A DNA stretch of 64,000 bases, from the NCBI GenBank assembly GCA_902586125.1, contig CACIGI010000001.1:62001-126000 (forward strand), given 5' to 3'. The position numbers and the translations under genes were made by a program. The notes under the pieces were generated by a model that was given only the letters and a program-made list of their open reading frames with translations, did no database searches and was not told the origin of the DNA. The DNA is from an uncultured Pelagibacteraceae bacterium (lineage in GTDB: Bacteria; Pseudomonadota; Alphaproteobacteria; Pelagibacterales; Pelagibacteraceae). Every line of letters starts with the position of its first letter. Within the stretch, counting starts at the first letter, position 1. Of the stretch, positions 19,765 through 30,529 are shown one piece after another.

Positions 19765-20140
19765 ATTTATTTATAAGATTCTTAACAAAAATTACAACTA
19801 CCACCCCTAATAAATTTCCAAACAGGTCTGACCACTGAAAACTCCTTTCAGGAATTACTATATGAAATACTTCTAATAAAACTGAAATTACTAAAAGATA
19901 ATATAAAACTTGTTTTAATTTTTCTGAATTTAAAAAAGTCAAAAATCCTAAAATTGTAACAAATCCAAAGGCGTAAAAATGGTTAGATGATATTATAAAA
20001 TCTGATGTAATTTTTGGTTGAATTTTACAATTATCAAAAAAGATACATCCCAATAGACTTCCAGGGAATAAATATAAGATGATTAATAATAAATTAATTA
20101 CATAAAAAAATATTTTAAATTTTGCAAAAAAATTTATCAT
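19745..20140 (-). CDS. VanZ-like small membrane protein
   Basis: Multiple TM helices; HFYAFGFVTILGF...ERSFQWSDLFGNLLGVV. Confidence 0.65.
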   Translation of the reverse strand: MINFFAKFKIFFYVINLLLIILYLFPGSLLGCIFFDNCKIQPKITSDFIISSNHFYAFGFVTILGFLTFLNSEKLKQVLYYLLVISVLLEVFHIVIPERSFQWSDLFGNLLGVVVVIFVKNLINKYGTTKK

Positions 20141-20185
20141 TTAATTTGATAGTTTTATTTATAAATTTAATTTAAAGATAATTAT

Positions 20186-20899
20186 ATGAGTTTTTTAATA
20201 TTAGTAAGGCATGGACAAAGTACTTGGAATTTAGAGAAAAAATTTACTGGTTGGGTGGATGTTGATTTGACCGAAAAAGGTATATTGGAGGCAAAAAAAG
20301 CAGGATCCTTATTAAAAAACAAAAACATCAAAGTTGATTTTTATTACACTTCTCTTCAATTAAGAGCAAATAACACTCTTAAAATAATTCAACAAGAATT
20401 AGATGATAAAAAAAATTTTACCAAAGCTTGGCAATTGAATGAGAGACATTACGGAGCACTAACTGGTTTGAATAAAATTGAAATGAGTAAAAAAATTGGT
20501 GAAGATAAAATTCATGAGTTTAGAAGATCATGGGATCTGCGACCAGATCCACTAAAAAAAGAAAGTCCATATCATCCACTTAATATTGATATTTATAAAA
20601 AAATTCCAAGGGAATTATTACCTAGCACTGAGTCTTTAAAAGATACTTATGAAAGGGTTATAAATTTTTTTGAAGAACACGTGAAAGAAAATTTAAAAAA
20701 TAATAATGTTTTAATATCTGCACACGGAAACTCTATTAGGGCTCTATGTAAGAATTTATTTAATTTAGATAATAAACAAATTTCTAATTTAGAGATACCC
20801 ACCGGAAACCCGATGTTGATAGAATTTAGAGAAAATTTTGCAATAGCGAAATGTGAATATCTTGATAAGGAAAGAGCTAAAGATCTTTTAGTTTTTTGA
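20186..20899 (+). CDS. gpmA: 2,3-bisphosphoglycerate-dependent phosphoglycerate mutase
   Basis: LVRHGQSTWN, NERHYGALTGLNK, SAHGNSIRAL. Confidence 0.96.
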   Translation: MSFLILVRHGQSTWNLEKKFTGWVDVDLTEKGILEAKKAGSLLKNKNIKVDFYYTSLQLRANNTLKIIQQELDDKKNFTKAWQLNERHYGALTGLNKIEMSKKIGEDKIHEFRRSWDLRPDPLKKESPYHPLNIDIYKKIPRELLPSTESLKDTYERVINFFEEHVKENLKNNNVLISAHGNSIRALCKNLFNLDNKQISNLEIPTGNPMLIEFRENFAIAKCEYLDKERAKDLLVF

Positions 20900-21566
20900 A
20901 GACATCTAAATTTGTTAAATGATAAAATTTTTTTTTACTTTGAAAACCATTTAATTTATTTTCTTTTCGTAAATTATTCCATATTTTTGTAATAGAAAAA
21001 TTTGAGACTCTATATTCTTTAAATAAACTTTTGTTAAGAATTTGACAACCAATATATATCAAATCATTTTTTTTATTTTTTTTTATCAAATTATTTTCCA
21101 ATGTAAAATCACCTAAAAAATTTTTATCGAAACTCAATTCTATACTTGATAGCAGAAGAAGATTATTTAATTTATTAGAAAAATAAAAATTTTGCATTTG
21201 AGTGATTTCATGAAGATAATTTTTGTGCCATAAAGTATCAGGGTTAAAAATTATAAAATCTTTGTCATCTGAATAATTGATCAAATTTAATATTCCTCCA
21301 CCTGTATTAAGTATCTCATTTTCCTCTTTGATTATTTGAATATTTATTGGAAACTTTTTATTTTCAATAAATTTTGAGATTTGATCACCTAAATGAAATG
21401 TGTTGATAAAAATTTTTTGAACACCCAATTTCAAAGTTAGATTTATGCAAACTTCTAACATTGTTTTATCATTTAATTTTAAAAGAGGTTTAGGTGTCTT
21501 TAAAGTAAGTGGATTTAACCTTGATCCGAAGCCTGCACATAATATCAAAGCTGTTTTAATTCTCAT
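20877..21566 (-). CDS. murU: Nucleotidyltransferase, MurU-like (MurNAc-1-phosphate uridylyltransferase)
   Basis: ALILCAGFGSRLNPLTLKTPKPLLKL; overlaps amgK-like gene upstream. Confidence 0.85.
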   Translation of the reverse strand: MRIKTALILCAGFGSRLNPLTLKTPKPLLKLNDKTMLEVCINLTLKLGVQKIFINTFHLGDQISKFIENKKFPINIQIIKEENEILNTGGGILNLINYSDDKDFIIFNPDTLWHKNYLHEITQMQNFYFSNKLNNLLLLSSIELSFDKNFLGDFTLENNLIKKNKKNDLIYIGCQILNKSLFKEYRVSNFSITKIWNNLRKENKLNGFQSKKKFYHLTNLDVFKKLKDL

Positions 21567-22501
21567 TTAATCTTTTTAAAATTTTGAATTAATAAATTTT
21601 TCAAATCAATGAATGTCTGATTTTGATTAATACGAATATTAATCAGTTGCCAGGTGTAAGGAATTAATCTTAAGTAATTTTTTTTTCTATCTCTGAGTGC
21701 TAGGCGGGTAAATATTCCAATAATTTTTAGATTTCTTAAAACTGATAATATTTCAAAATCATTCTTGAATTTTTTAATATCCAATTTTTTTTGTTTTTTT
21801 ATATAAAGTTTAAAGATTTTATCTTTAAATGAATTAGAAGTTTTTAGTCTTACGTCATCTATCAAAGAAGCTAAATCATAAGCTTTGTTACCAATTAATG
21901 CGTCCTGACTATCAATAAGACCTATTTGGTTTTTAACTAACATTAAATTTGAAACATGAAAATCTCTATGTACGAAAATATTATCTTTTAATTTTAATTT
22001 CAAAGTTAATTCTTTAATAATCTTTTTAAAATTTTTACAAAATTTTTTTTTCCTTAATTTTGATAGATTATTCTTTACATACCAATCACAAAATAAATTT
22101 GCCTCATTTATCAAAATCTTTTTATCATATTTTGGAATTGTATAATTTTGATTTCTAAAATTTTTTACTTTTCTATTTTTTATAGACTGCATTTGTATCA
22201 ACAATTCAATTATTTTTTTAAAATAGCTTAGTTTATTTTTACTCTTTTTTTTTAATATTTTGAAAACGGATTCATTTCCAAGATCTTCTATTTCAATGAA
22301 ATTTTTATCATATCTTTGAGTATATAATTTTGGTGCTAAAATATTATTCTTGTTTAAAATTTTATTTACTGCATCGTACACAAGTAAATTTTTAAATTTT
22401 TCCCTTTTAGCATAAACAACAATAGAGGATTTGCCATTTACTTTCTTTCTAAAAAAACTTCTAAAAGATGCATCTCCCTTTATTTTTATTAATTTTGGCA
22501 T
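21563..22501 (-). CDS. amgK: AmgK-like aminoglycoside phosphotransferase family sugar kinase
   Basis: FVHRDFHVSNLMLVKNQIGLIDSQDALIG; operonic with murU and tsaE. Confidence 0.83.
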   Translation of the reverse strand: MPKLIKIKGDASFRSFFRKKVNGKSSIVVYAKREKFKNLLVYDAVNKILNKNNILAPKLYTQRYDKNFIEIEDLGNESVFKILKKKSKNKLSYFKKIIELLIQMQSIKNRKVKNFRNQNYTIPKYDKKILINEANLFCDWYVKNNLSKLRKKKFCKNFKKIIKELTLKLKLKDNIFVHRDFHVSNLMLVKNQIGLIDSQDALIGNKAYDLASLIDDVRLKTSNSFKDKIFKLYIKKQKKLDIKKFKNDFEILSVLRNLKIIGIFTRLALRDRKKNYLRLIPYTWQLINIRINQNQTFIDLKNLLIQNFKKIK

Positions 22502-22514
22502 TCAGCAATAAAAA

Positions 22515-22964
22515 CTATAAACCTTTAATTTGAACAGATCTAGTATTGTGATCTTTTCCATACTCGAAAAATAATTCTATCAAATTTTTTGGTTTTTCTT
22601 GAATTATTTGTGGCCATTCAACTAAAGTAATTATATTTTTATTATCCTCAAATAAATCTAAATTTTTAATTTCCTCGCCAGATTTTAATCTAAATAGATC
22701 ATAATGATTTATCTTGAAATCATCTATTTGATACTCATTTAACAAATTAAAAGTAGGACTTGTAACTTCTGTTATCTCTAATTTGTTAAGTTTTTGAAAT
22801 TGGTTAATAAGATATCTAATAAAAGTAGTTTTTCCTACCCCGATTTCACCATATAAAAAAATAGTACTTCCAGGCTTGATTTTTTTTAAAAATGCACCAG
22901 CAAGTTCCTCTGTTTCTTTTTCTGAAGATAAATCTATTCTATCACTTTTAATAGCGGTAGGCAT
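22515..22964 (-). CDS. tsaE: tRNA threonylcarbamoyladenosine biosynthesis ATPase TsaE
   Basis: [17 protein letters not shown] Walker [12 protein letters not shown]; internal start [10 protein letters not shown] preferred over ORF track 22994. Confidence 0.92.
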   Translation of the reverse strand: MPTAIKSDRIDLSSEKETEELAGAFLKKIKPGSTIFLYGEIGVGKTTFIRYLINQFQKLNKLEITEVTSPTFNLLNEYQIDDFKINHYDLFRLKSGEEIKNLDLFEDNKNIITLVEWPQIIQEKPKNLIELFFEYGKDHNTRSVQIKGL

Positions 22965-24234
22965 TAGGTTTAAAAGGACCTTCAACTCCGACACTTATAT
23001 AGTCCGCCTGTTCTTTTGACAATTTGGTTAATTTTGCTCCAACTTTCTTAAGATGAAGTGTAGCAACCTTCTCATCTAGATGTTTTGGTAAAACATAAAC
23101 TTTGTTCTCATAGTTTTTATGATTATTCCAAAGCTCTATCTGTGCAATCACTTGATTAGTAAACGATGCGCTCATTACAAAACTTGGATGACCTGTGGCA
23201 CAACCTAAATTAACTAGTCTACCTTCTGCTAATAAAATAATTCTTTTTTTACTTGGTAATTCTATCTCGTGAACTTGAGGTTTTACTTCAGTCCATTTAT
23301 AATTTTTCAAAGCTTCAACTTGAATTTCGTTATCAAAGTGCCCTATGTTGCACAAAATTGCTCTATCTTTCATTTCTCTCATATGATCAGCTGTAACAAT
23401 ATCTTTATTACCAGTTGCTGTAACGACGATGTCAGCTTTGCTAATTGCCTCTTCCATCAAAACCACTTCATAACCCTCCATTGCTGCTTGTAATGCACAA
23501 ATTGGATCAGCCTCTGTAACTAATACTCTAGCACCGCTTTGTCTTAAAGATGCAGCACTTCCTTTACCAACATCTCCAAATCCAGCTACTACAGCGATTT
23601 TTCCAGACATCATAACATCTGTAGCTCTTCTTATACCATCAACTAAACTTTCTCTACATCCATAGAGATTGTCAAATTTAGATTTGGTGACAGAATCATT
23701 TACATTTATTGCAGGCACTAACAAAGTTTTATCTTTTTCCATTTTATTAAGAGCTTTGATGCCTGTTGTTGTCTCCTCTGAAACACCTTTCACATTTTTA
23801 AGTAATTCTTTGTACTCTTGATGCATTATTGCAGTGAGATCTCCTCCATCATCTAAAAGCATGTTAGGCGCCCAATCTTTTTTACCTTCAATTGTTTGTT
23901 TAATACACCAAATATATTCCTCTTCAGTTTCTCCCTTCCAAGCATATACGGGAACTCCAGCTTTTGCGATTGCAGCCGCTGCATGATCTTGAGTTGAAAA
24001 AATGTTACATGATGACCATCTTACCTCTGCACCTAAGGCAACAAGTGTTTCAATTAAAACAGCTGTTTGTATAGTCATGTGCAGACATCCAATAATTTTC
24101 GCTCCTTTTAGTGGTGACTTTCCAGAGTATTCTTCTCTTAAAGCCATTAAGCCAGGCATTTCACTTTCTGCTATTGAAATTTCTTTTCTTCCAAATTCTG
24201 CTTGTGTCAAATCTTTAACTTTGAAATCTTCCAT
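22948..24234 (-). CDS. ahcY: Adenosylhomocysteinase
   Basis: [42 protein letters not shown] and C-terminal [10 protein letters not shown]. Confidence 0.97.
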   Translation of the reverse strand: MEDFKVKDLTQAEFGRKEISIAESEMPGLMALREEYSGKSPLKGAKIIGCLHMTIQTAVLIETLVALGAEVRWSSCNIFSTQDHAAAAIAKAGVPVYAWKGETEEEYIWCIKQTIEGKKDWAPNMLLDDGGDLTAIMHQEYKELLKNVKGVSEETTTGIKALNKMEKDKTLLVPAINVNDSVTKSKFDNLYGCRESLVDGIRRATDVMMSGKIAVVAGFGDVGKGSAASLRQSGARVLVTEADPICALQAAMEGYEVVLMEEAISKADIVVTATGNKDIVTADHMREMKDRAILCNIGHFDNEIQVEALKNYKWTEVKPQVHEIELPSKKRIILLAEGRLVNLGCATGHPSFVMSASFTNQVIAQIELWNNHKNYENKVYVLPKHLDEKVATLHLKKVGAKLTKLSKEQADYISVGVEGPFKPNAYRY

Positions 24235-24279
24235 GATGCGTCTTCTAACAATAAAGAATTAATTAATCAATAGAACTCT

Positions 24280-25821
24280 TTAAGCATTTGGAAATATAAT
24301 TTCCATACTTGCTCCTTTTCTGTCTAATCTGTTGGATGCCCTTATTGAAGCATTATGTAAATCGACTAAATTTTTAACAATATTTAAACCAAGTCCTGAA
24401 TGTTGTCCGAATTTATCAGGTCTATTACTATAAAATCTTTTAAATATTTTATTGGTATCTTTTTCTTTAAATCCTTGTCCTTCATCCAAAATATTGATTG
24501 AAACATTATCATTTTCTAATTTTGAAACCTTAACAATTACATCTTTATTATCACCACTAAAAGATATTGCATTATCCAAAAGATTAGCAACTATTTGTTC
24601 AATCCTATTTTCTATTCCATTTATCAAATATTTGTTTTTTCCATCGTTTGAATAAGAAATATTAATTCCTCTTTTTAATTTATAAATATTATTAAAATCA
24701 TCTACTACCGATTTAATAATTGGCTCAATATCAAGTTTTTTAATTTTTTCTTTACTTAATGCAACTTCATCTTTTAGCATTTGTGAGTAATCTGTAATCA
24801 ATCTTTCAATTCTTTGAACATCATGACTCAAAATATCAATTAATTTGATCCTTTGCTCAACATCAGTCGTATCATGTAAAATTTCAGATGCACTCTTGAG
24901 TGAAGCTAATGGATTTCTTATTTCATGAACTAAATCTGTTGAAAAATTTTCAGCATGTGAAATCCTTTTAGTTAATTCATTTGTCATATCATCTAGCGAT
25001 TTTGAGAGTAATCCTAGTTCATCATTTCTTTTTTTTAAAATATCAAGATTAGTGACTTCCGGATCTTTATTTCTGATTGTTTCAGTATACGTTACTAAGT
25101 TTTTAATTGGTTTTAAAAAATATCTATTTAAAACAAAGGAGAAAATTAATATTACTAAACCAATAGCTAAAGCTGTTCTGATTACAAATGTCTTTCTTTC
25201 ATCTATAGCTGCTTTAACATCATTTGCATTTTCTGTAATAGCTAAATAACCAATGTTTTTACCCTTTTGCATTACATTTTTAATTGTTGTCAACTTAAAT
25301 TTATTAAACTCTTCTTGAGTAAAAGTAAAAGGTGTTCCGAAATTTTTAGAGGATGCATAATTTAAAAGTACATCATTAAGAGAAACAACGTTATTATTTC
25401 CAACATCAATATTTTTTTTCTCGGTGATTTCTTTAGTTTTTTTTTCAGTTAACACTTCAAATTCTACAATATCTAATCTTTGTGAAAATGATCTCGGATC
25501 AAGATCTAAGGTATCTGTATCACCAAGTAAGTTTAGTTGATTATCAAAAAATATCACTCTATCTAAATTCTGAAAAAGAAATCTTGTAGAAAAAAGAAAT
25601 TTCCTAATATCATCTTCTACAAATTCAACATTTAGTCTTGTTAAATTATCAATTGTATTATTGATCACTTCAATATGATTAGATGTTTTTTTTTTTATCA
25701 AATTTGGTTGAACATTTTTCAAATAAATAAAAAGAAAAATTCCAATAATTGTAAAAAAAATTAAATTAATAAATAAAAATTTTTTTAGTATAGATAAGTT
25801 TTTAAGAAAGTTACTTAACAT
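24280..25821 (-). CDS. chvG: Sensor histidine kinase (ChvG-like)
   Basis: Two TMs with periplasmic domain, HAMP, DLVHEIRNPLASLKSASEIL H-box, GLGLNIVKNLVDLH. Confidence 0.85.
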   Translation of the reverse strand: MLSNFLKNLSILKKFLFINLIFFTIIGIFLFIYLKNVQPNLIKKKTSNHIEVINNTIDNLTRLNVEFVEDDIRKFLFSTRFLFQNLDRVIFFDNQLNLLGDTDTLDLDPRSFSQRLDIVEFEVLTEKKTKEITEKKNIDVGNNNVVSLNDVLLNYASSKNFGTPFTFTQEEFNKFKLTTIKNVMQKGKNIGYLAITENANDVKAAIDERKTFVIRTALAIGLVILIFSFVLNRYFLKPIKNLVTYTETIRNKDPEVTNLDILKKRNDELGLLSKSLDDMTNELTKRISHAENFSTDLVHEIRNPLASLKSASEILHDTTDVEQRIKLIDILSHDVQRIERLITDYSQMLKDEVALSKEKIKKLDIEPIIKSVVDDFNNIYKLKRGINISYSNDGKNKYLINGIENRIEQIVANLLDNAISFSGDNKDVIVKVSKLENDNVSINILDEGQGFKEKDTNKIFKRFYSNRPDKFGQHSGLGLNIVKNLVDLHNASIRASNRLDRKGASMEIIFPNA

Positions 25822-26534
25822 CAGCTAACATTCCACCTATATCCACTTCCATATCTAGTTTCTATAGCTGAAAATTCTGGGTCAACCTTTTTAAATTTTT
25901 TTCGTATTCTTTTAACATGACTGTCAATTGTTCTGTCCTCTATATCTGTATCTTCTCTATAAGCTATATCCATCAACTGAGCTCTTTCTTTGATTATACC
26001 TGGTCTTTTTGCTAATTCCTTAACTAATAAAAATTCAGTCGTAGTAAGTTTATCTGGCAATTGTTTGCCATTCCATTCACACTCTAATTGTGAAGGATCT
26101 AGTTTTAACTTACCGTGAGATATTATACTTTTGTTTTCCTCTAGAATTTCTTTTGAATCTTTCTTTCTAAGTTGCACTCTTATTCTCTCAATCAACACTT
26201 TAATTGAAAAGCCTCCAGATTTTTTTATGAAATCATCTGCTCCTAATTTCAACCCAAGCAATTCATCAATTTCATCATCTTTAGAGGTCAAAAAAATAAC
26301 TGGTAATGAAGTTTTTTTTCTTAGCTTTTTAAGTAGTTCTTCTCCATCCATTTTTGGCATTTTAATATCAACAATTGCTAGATCCGGCGGGGTTCTAGTT
26401 AAGCCAATTAAAGCGCTTTCACCATCAATATAAGTTTGAACTTTAAATCCCTCTTTCTCTAAAGCTATACTCAGACTTGTTAAAATATTTCTATCATCGT
26501 CAACAAGGGCAATTATTTGTTTCTGCATACTCAA
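25821..26534 (-). CDS. chvI: OmpR-family response regulator (ChvI-like)
   Basis: LVDDDRNILTSLSIALEKEGF, winged-helix C-terminus RTIDSHVKRIRKKF; overlaps cognate kinase. Confidence 0.88.
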   Translation of the reverse strand: MSMQKQIIALVDDDRNILTSLSIALEKEGFKVQTYIDGESALIGLTRTPPDLAIVDIKMPKMDGEELLKKLRKKTSLPVIFLTSKDDEIDELLGLKLGADDFIKKSGGFSIKVLIERIRVQLRKKDSKEILEENKSIISHGKLKLDPSQLECEWNGKQLPDKLTTTEFLLVKELAKRPGIIKERAQLMDIAYREDTDIEDRTIDSHVKRIRKKFKKVDPEFSAIETRYGSGYRWNVS

Positions 26535-26573
26535 TTATAAAAATACTAAATTGTCCTAATTTGGGCAATTAAA

Positions 26574-29348
26574 TTAATGAAGTGTACCCCAATTTTCTCC
26601 GGTATTTAGATCAACTGTTAAAGGAATGGAAAAAGAATGCTGGTCACTCTTAACAACACTAGACATTTCATCAATTATAATTTTACTGATTCTTTTTACT
26701 TCTTCTTTGGGAGTTTCAAAAATTAACTCATCATGGATTTGCAACAACATTTTTGTTTTTTGATTTTTTTGATCACTTAATTTTTTATCAAGTCTTATCA
26801 TGGCTAATCTCATTATTTCTGCCGCGGAACCTTGAATTGGAGCATTAATCGCTGCACGCTCTTGGAAATTTCTAATATTATAGTTTTTATCATTGATATT
26901 AATAAAATGTGATCGTCTTCCAAAAATATTATTCACAAATCCACTTTTTCTACAAAACTTTATTGTTCGGTCCATATAAATTTTAATTTCAGGAAATTTC
27001 AAAAAATAAGCATTGAGGAATTCTTCAGCTTCATGATTTGTGACATTAATTTGTTTTGCTAATCCATATTGTGAAATCCCATATATAATTCCAAAATTTA
27101 TAGCTTTAGCTTTTCTTCTCTGATCTTGATTTACTTTTTTTATATCAACATTAAAAATTTGACTAGCTGTGAGTGAATGAATATCTTCGTTGTTTTTGAA
27201 AGCTTTTTTTAATCCTTTCACGTCAGCCAAATCAGCTAAAATTCTCATCTCAATTTGGTTATAATCTGCAGAAATTAAAACATGATCTTTTTTGGCTATA
27301 AATGCTTTACGAATATCTTTTCCATCCTCAGATTTAATTGGAATATTTTGTAAGTTTGGATCACTTGAGGCTAGTCTGCCAGTTGTAGTAGCTGCTAATA
27401 AAAAAGAGGTATGTACTCTTTGTGTGTTAGGATTTATATGTTCCGGCAAGGAATCTGAGTAGGTATTTTTCAGTTTAGATACTTGTCTCCAATCCAATAC
27501 TAATTGAGGAAACTTATGACCTTTAAATGCTAAATCTTCTAAAACTGAAGCGCTTGTTGCAAAACTTCCTTTTTTTGTTTTTTTTAAATCTGCAATTTTA
27601 AGATCATTGTATAATATTTCTCCCAGTTGTTTTGGTGATGCAATATTAAATTCTTTTTTAGATATTTTAAAAACTTCATTTTCAATTTTAACAATCTTTT
27701 TTTCAAATTTAGTGGATAATGATTTTAAAAACTTATTGTCAATTTTAACTCCCTCGATTTCCATATGGGCAAGAATTTTTAATAGAGGCTTTTCAAATAT
27801 CTCATAAATATTTATCATTTTTTCATCCTTCAAACTTTTTTGAAATTTTTTGTATAATCTAAATGTGATATCAGCATCTTCGGCTGCGTAATCTTTGGCT
27901 TTTTCAACATCTACCTCACTAAAATTAATTTCCTTTTTTCCTGTCCCAACTAAATCTTTAAAAGATATTGTTTTATGGTTTAAATGAATTTCTGATAATG
28001 TATCCATATTATGTCTATTTTTTCCTGCATCAAGAACATAGGACATTAGCATGGTATCTTCCATTGAAGTCATATTAATTCCGTGTTTGAAAAAAACTAT
28101 AAAATCAAATTTTATATTTTGACCTATTTTTTTGATACTAGGATCCTCAAGTAAAGGTTTTAACTTTTTTAAAACTAAATCTTTTTCAATACATTTGTCA
28201 GATTTATGACCGATAGGAACATAACAAGCTTTTCCAATTTTTGAGCTTAAAGAAACACCAACGAGATCTGCCTGATGAGGATCTAATGAATTTGTTTCAG
28301 TGTCGACTGCAACTTCGCCTAACTCCTCAGCTTCAGTTATCCAGTTGTCGATTTGTTCTAACTTTTCAATTAAATAATATTCTTTTTTATTGATTGCTTT
28401 TTGATTTTTTTCAATTTTAACCTCATTCTTAATACTTGTTAAATTTGGTTCTCCATAGGCAGAGATAGCAGAACTCAACAATCTATTAAATTCCATCTCT
28501 CTCAAAAATTTATAGAGTTTATCTTTATCAATATTTTTTAATTCAAGCTCAGTTAAGTTTTTATTTACTGGAGCATCACTTTTTAATGTCACTAGTTTTT
28601 TACTTATTAAAGCCTTATCTTTATTCTCAATGAGTGTTTCTCTTCTTTTGTTTTGTTTAATTTCATGAGCAGATTTTAAAAGTTTTTCAAGGTCTCCATA
28701 TTTATTAATTAATTCTGCAGCTGTTTTAACACCAATTCCAGGAACTCCTGGTACATTATCACTACTATCACCAGCTAAAGCCTGAACATCAATTACCTTG
28801 CTTGCGCCTACACCAAATTTATTTTTAATATCTTCTTCTGAAATAAACTTATTTTTCATTGGATCGTAAATTCGAACGTTTTTTCTATATAATTGCATTA
28901 AATCTTTATCTGAAGACACTATTGTTGCTTTTGCACCTTCTTTTAAAATCATTTCAACGTACGTTGCAATTAAGTCATCAGCTTCATAATTTATCAATTC
29001 CAATGAAGGTAAATTAAAAGCTAATACTGATTTTCTGATATAATCAAATTGAGGAGCTAAATCATCAGGTGCTTCAGCTCTATTAGCTTTGTAATTACTA
29101 TAAATTTCGTTTCTGAAAGTTTTTCTAGCAGAGTCAAATATAACTGCAAAATGTGTTGGTTTTTGTAAATTTTGATTTGACTTTGAATCCTCTAGAAGTT
29201 TAAAAAGCATACTGCAAAAACCACTCACTGCACCCGTCGGTAATCCATCACTTTTACGCGTTAATGGTGGTAACGCATAATACGCTCTAAAAATGTAACC
29301 TGATCCATCAATTAAATAAAAATGATCTGTTTTTTTAATTTTTCCCAT
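26574..29348 (-). CDS. polA: DNA polymerase I
   Basis: 5'-nuclease, 3'-5' exonuclease and polymerase domains; DYNQIEMRILA, QIHDELIFE. Confidence 0.97.
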   Translation of the reverse strand: MGKIKKTDHFYLIDGSGYIFRAYYALPPLTRKSDGLPTGAVSGFCSMLFKLLEDSKSNQNLQKPTHFAVIFDSARKTFRNEIYSNYKANRAEAPDDLAPQFDYIRKSVLAFNLPSLELINYEADDLIATYVEMILKEGAKATIVSSDKDLMQLYRKNVRIYDPMKNKFISEEDIKNKFGVGASKVIDVQALAGDSSDNVPGVPGIGVKTAAELINKYGDLEKLLKSAHEIKQNKRRETLIENKDKALISKKLVTLKSDAPVNKNLTELELKNIDKDKLYKFLREMEFNRLLSSAISAYGEPNLTSIKNEVKIEKNQKAINKKEYYLIEKLEQIDNWITEAEELGEVAVDTETNSLDPHQADLVGVSLSSKIGKACYVPIGHKSDKCIEKDLVLKKLKPLLEDPSIKKIGQNIKFDFIVFFKHGINMTSMEDTMLMSYVLDAGKNRHNMDTLSEIHLNHKTISFKDLVGTGKKEINFSEVDVEKAKDYAAEDADITFRLYKKFQKSLKDEKMINIYEIFEKPLLKILAHMEIEGVKIDNKFLKSLSTKFEKKIVKIENEVFKISKKEFNIASPKQLGEILYNDLKIADLKKTKKGSFATSASVLEDLAFKGHKFPQLVLDWRQVSKLKNTYSDSLPEHINPNTQRVHTSFLLAATTTGRLASSDPNLQNIPIKSEDGKDIRKAFIAKKDHVLISADYNQIEMRILADLADVKGLKKAFKNNEDIHSLTASQIFNVDIKKVNQDQRRKAKAINFGIIYGISQYGLAKQINVTNHEAEEFLNAYFLKFPEIKIYMDRTIKFCRKSGFVNNIFGRRSHFININDKNYNIRNFQERAAINAPIQGSAAEIMRLAMIRLDKKLSDQKNQKTKMLLQIHDELIFETPKEEVKRISKIIIDEMSSVVKSDQHSFSIPLTVDLNTGENWGTLH

Positions 29349-29394
29349 TAGAAATTAATATAGATTATAGACAGAAATAAGAGTATTATTTTTT

Positions 29395-29946
29395 ATGGAA
29401 CTTATAAAGCAAAATACACAAACCCAAATAATTAAATCAATACTTGTAATTTTTTTTGGTTCTGTGTTACTTGCTATCTCAGCAAAAATTAAAATCCCTT
29501 TCTATCCAGTTCCAATGACAATGCAAACTTTTGTTGTTCTTTTTATTGGAATAAGCTTTGGATATAAAATAGGTGTTGCGACAATTAGTTTATATTTAAT
29601 TGAAGGGATTGCGGGTCTGCCAGTATTTTCAAATTCTCCAGAAAGAGGAGTAGGTTTAACTTATTTTACAGGTCCAACAATGGGCTATCTGATTGGATTT
29701 ATTTCAGCTTGTTTTTTAGCTTCTTTTGTAAAATTAAAAGATAGTTTTTTAATCATTTTCTCGAAACTTATACTTGCAGTATCAACAATCTATATTTTTG
29801 GTATTTTATGGTTAGGAACACTAATCGGGTGGGACAAACCTATATTCGATTTAGGTGTTAAGCCTTTTCTATTAGCTGAAATATTTAAGATAGCTTTGCT
29901 GGTGCTTATTGCTAAGAAAATTTTAAAATTTAGAAAACTTATTTAG
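29395..29946 (+). CDS. bioY: BioY family biotin transporter (S-component)
   Basis: KIKIPFYPVPMTMQTFVVL and GPTMGYLIGF motifs. Confidence 0.92.
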   Translation: MELIKQNTQTQIIKSILVIFFGSVLLAISAKIKIPFYPVPMTMQTFVVLFIGISFGYKIGVATISLYLIEGIAGLPVFSNSPERGVGLTYFTGPTMGYLIGFISACFLASFVKLKDSFLIIFSKLILAVSTIYIFGILWLGTLIGWDKPIFDLGVKPFLLAEIFKIALLVLIAKKILKFRKLI

Positions 29947-30529
29947 GTGATCTTTTAGATAAAATTCTTTGAAGAGTTCTTCGGTGCATTTTTAGTCTTC
30001 TTGCAGTTTCTGATACATTTCTGTTACACAATTCAAAAACTCTGTGTATATGTTCCCATTTCACTCTATCTGCTGACATTGGATTTTCCGGTGGAGCCGC
30101 TTTTTTAGCTGGATCAGCTAAAAGAGCTTTCTCAACATCGTCTGCATCTGCAGGTTTAGCCAAATAATCGATTGCACCCTCTTTTATTGCTGCGACAGCA
30201 GTTGGAATATTTCCATATCCTGTTAACATTATTATTCTACTTTCTGGATTAGAGGTTTGTATTTGTTTTACAACTTCCAAACCATTACCATCACCCAATC
30301 TCAAATCAACAACAGCGAATCCTGGTTTTTTTGCTTTGACTGCATCAATACCCTTTTGTACACCCTCAGCTTGAATAACTTCAAAACCCTTTTTTTCCAT
30401 GGCCCTAGCCAATCTTTCTCTAAATGGATTGTCATCATCAACAATTAATAGTGATTTATTGTTGAAATCAGCTAAATTTTGTAATGCGCCTTCGTTTTTC
30501 ATAGGCTTGATATGGGAATTTTTTGCCAC
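29939..30529 (-). CDS. regA: ActR/RegA-type response regulator (GTG start, or ATG at 30502)
   Basis: LLIVDDDNPFRERLARAMEKKGFEV, Fis-like HTH NVSETARRLKMHRRTLQRILSKRSPK. Confidence 0.92.
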   Translation of the reverse strand: MAKNSHIKPMKNEGALQNLADFNNKSLLIVDDDNPFRERLARAMEKKGFEVIQAEGVQKGIDAVKAKKPGFAVVDLRLGDGNGLEVVKQIQTSNPESRIIMLTGYGNIPTAVAAIKEGAIDYLAKPADADDVEKALLADPAKKAAPPENPMSADRVKWEHIHRVFELCNRNVSETARRLKMHRRTLQRILSKRSPK

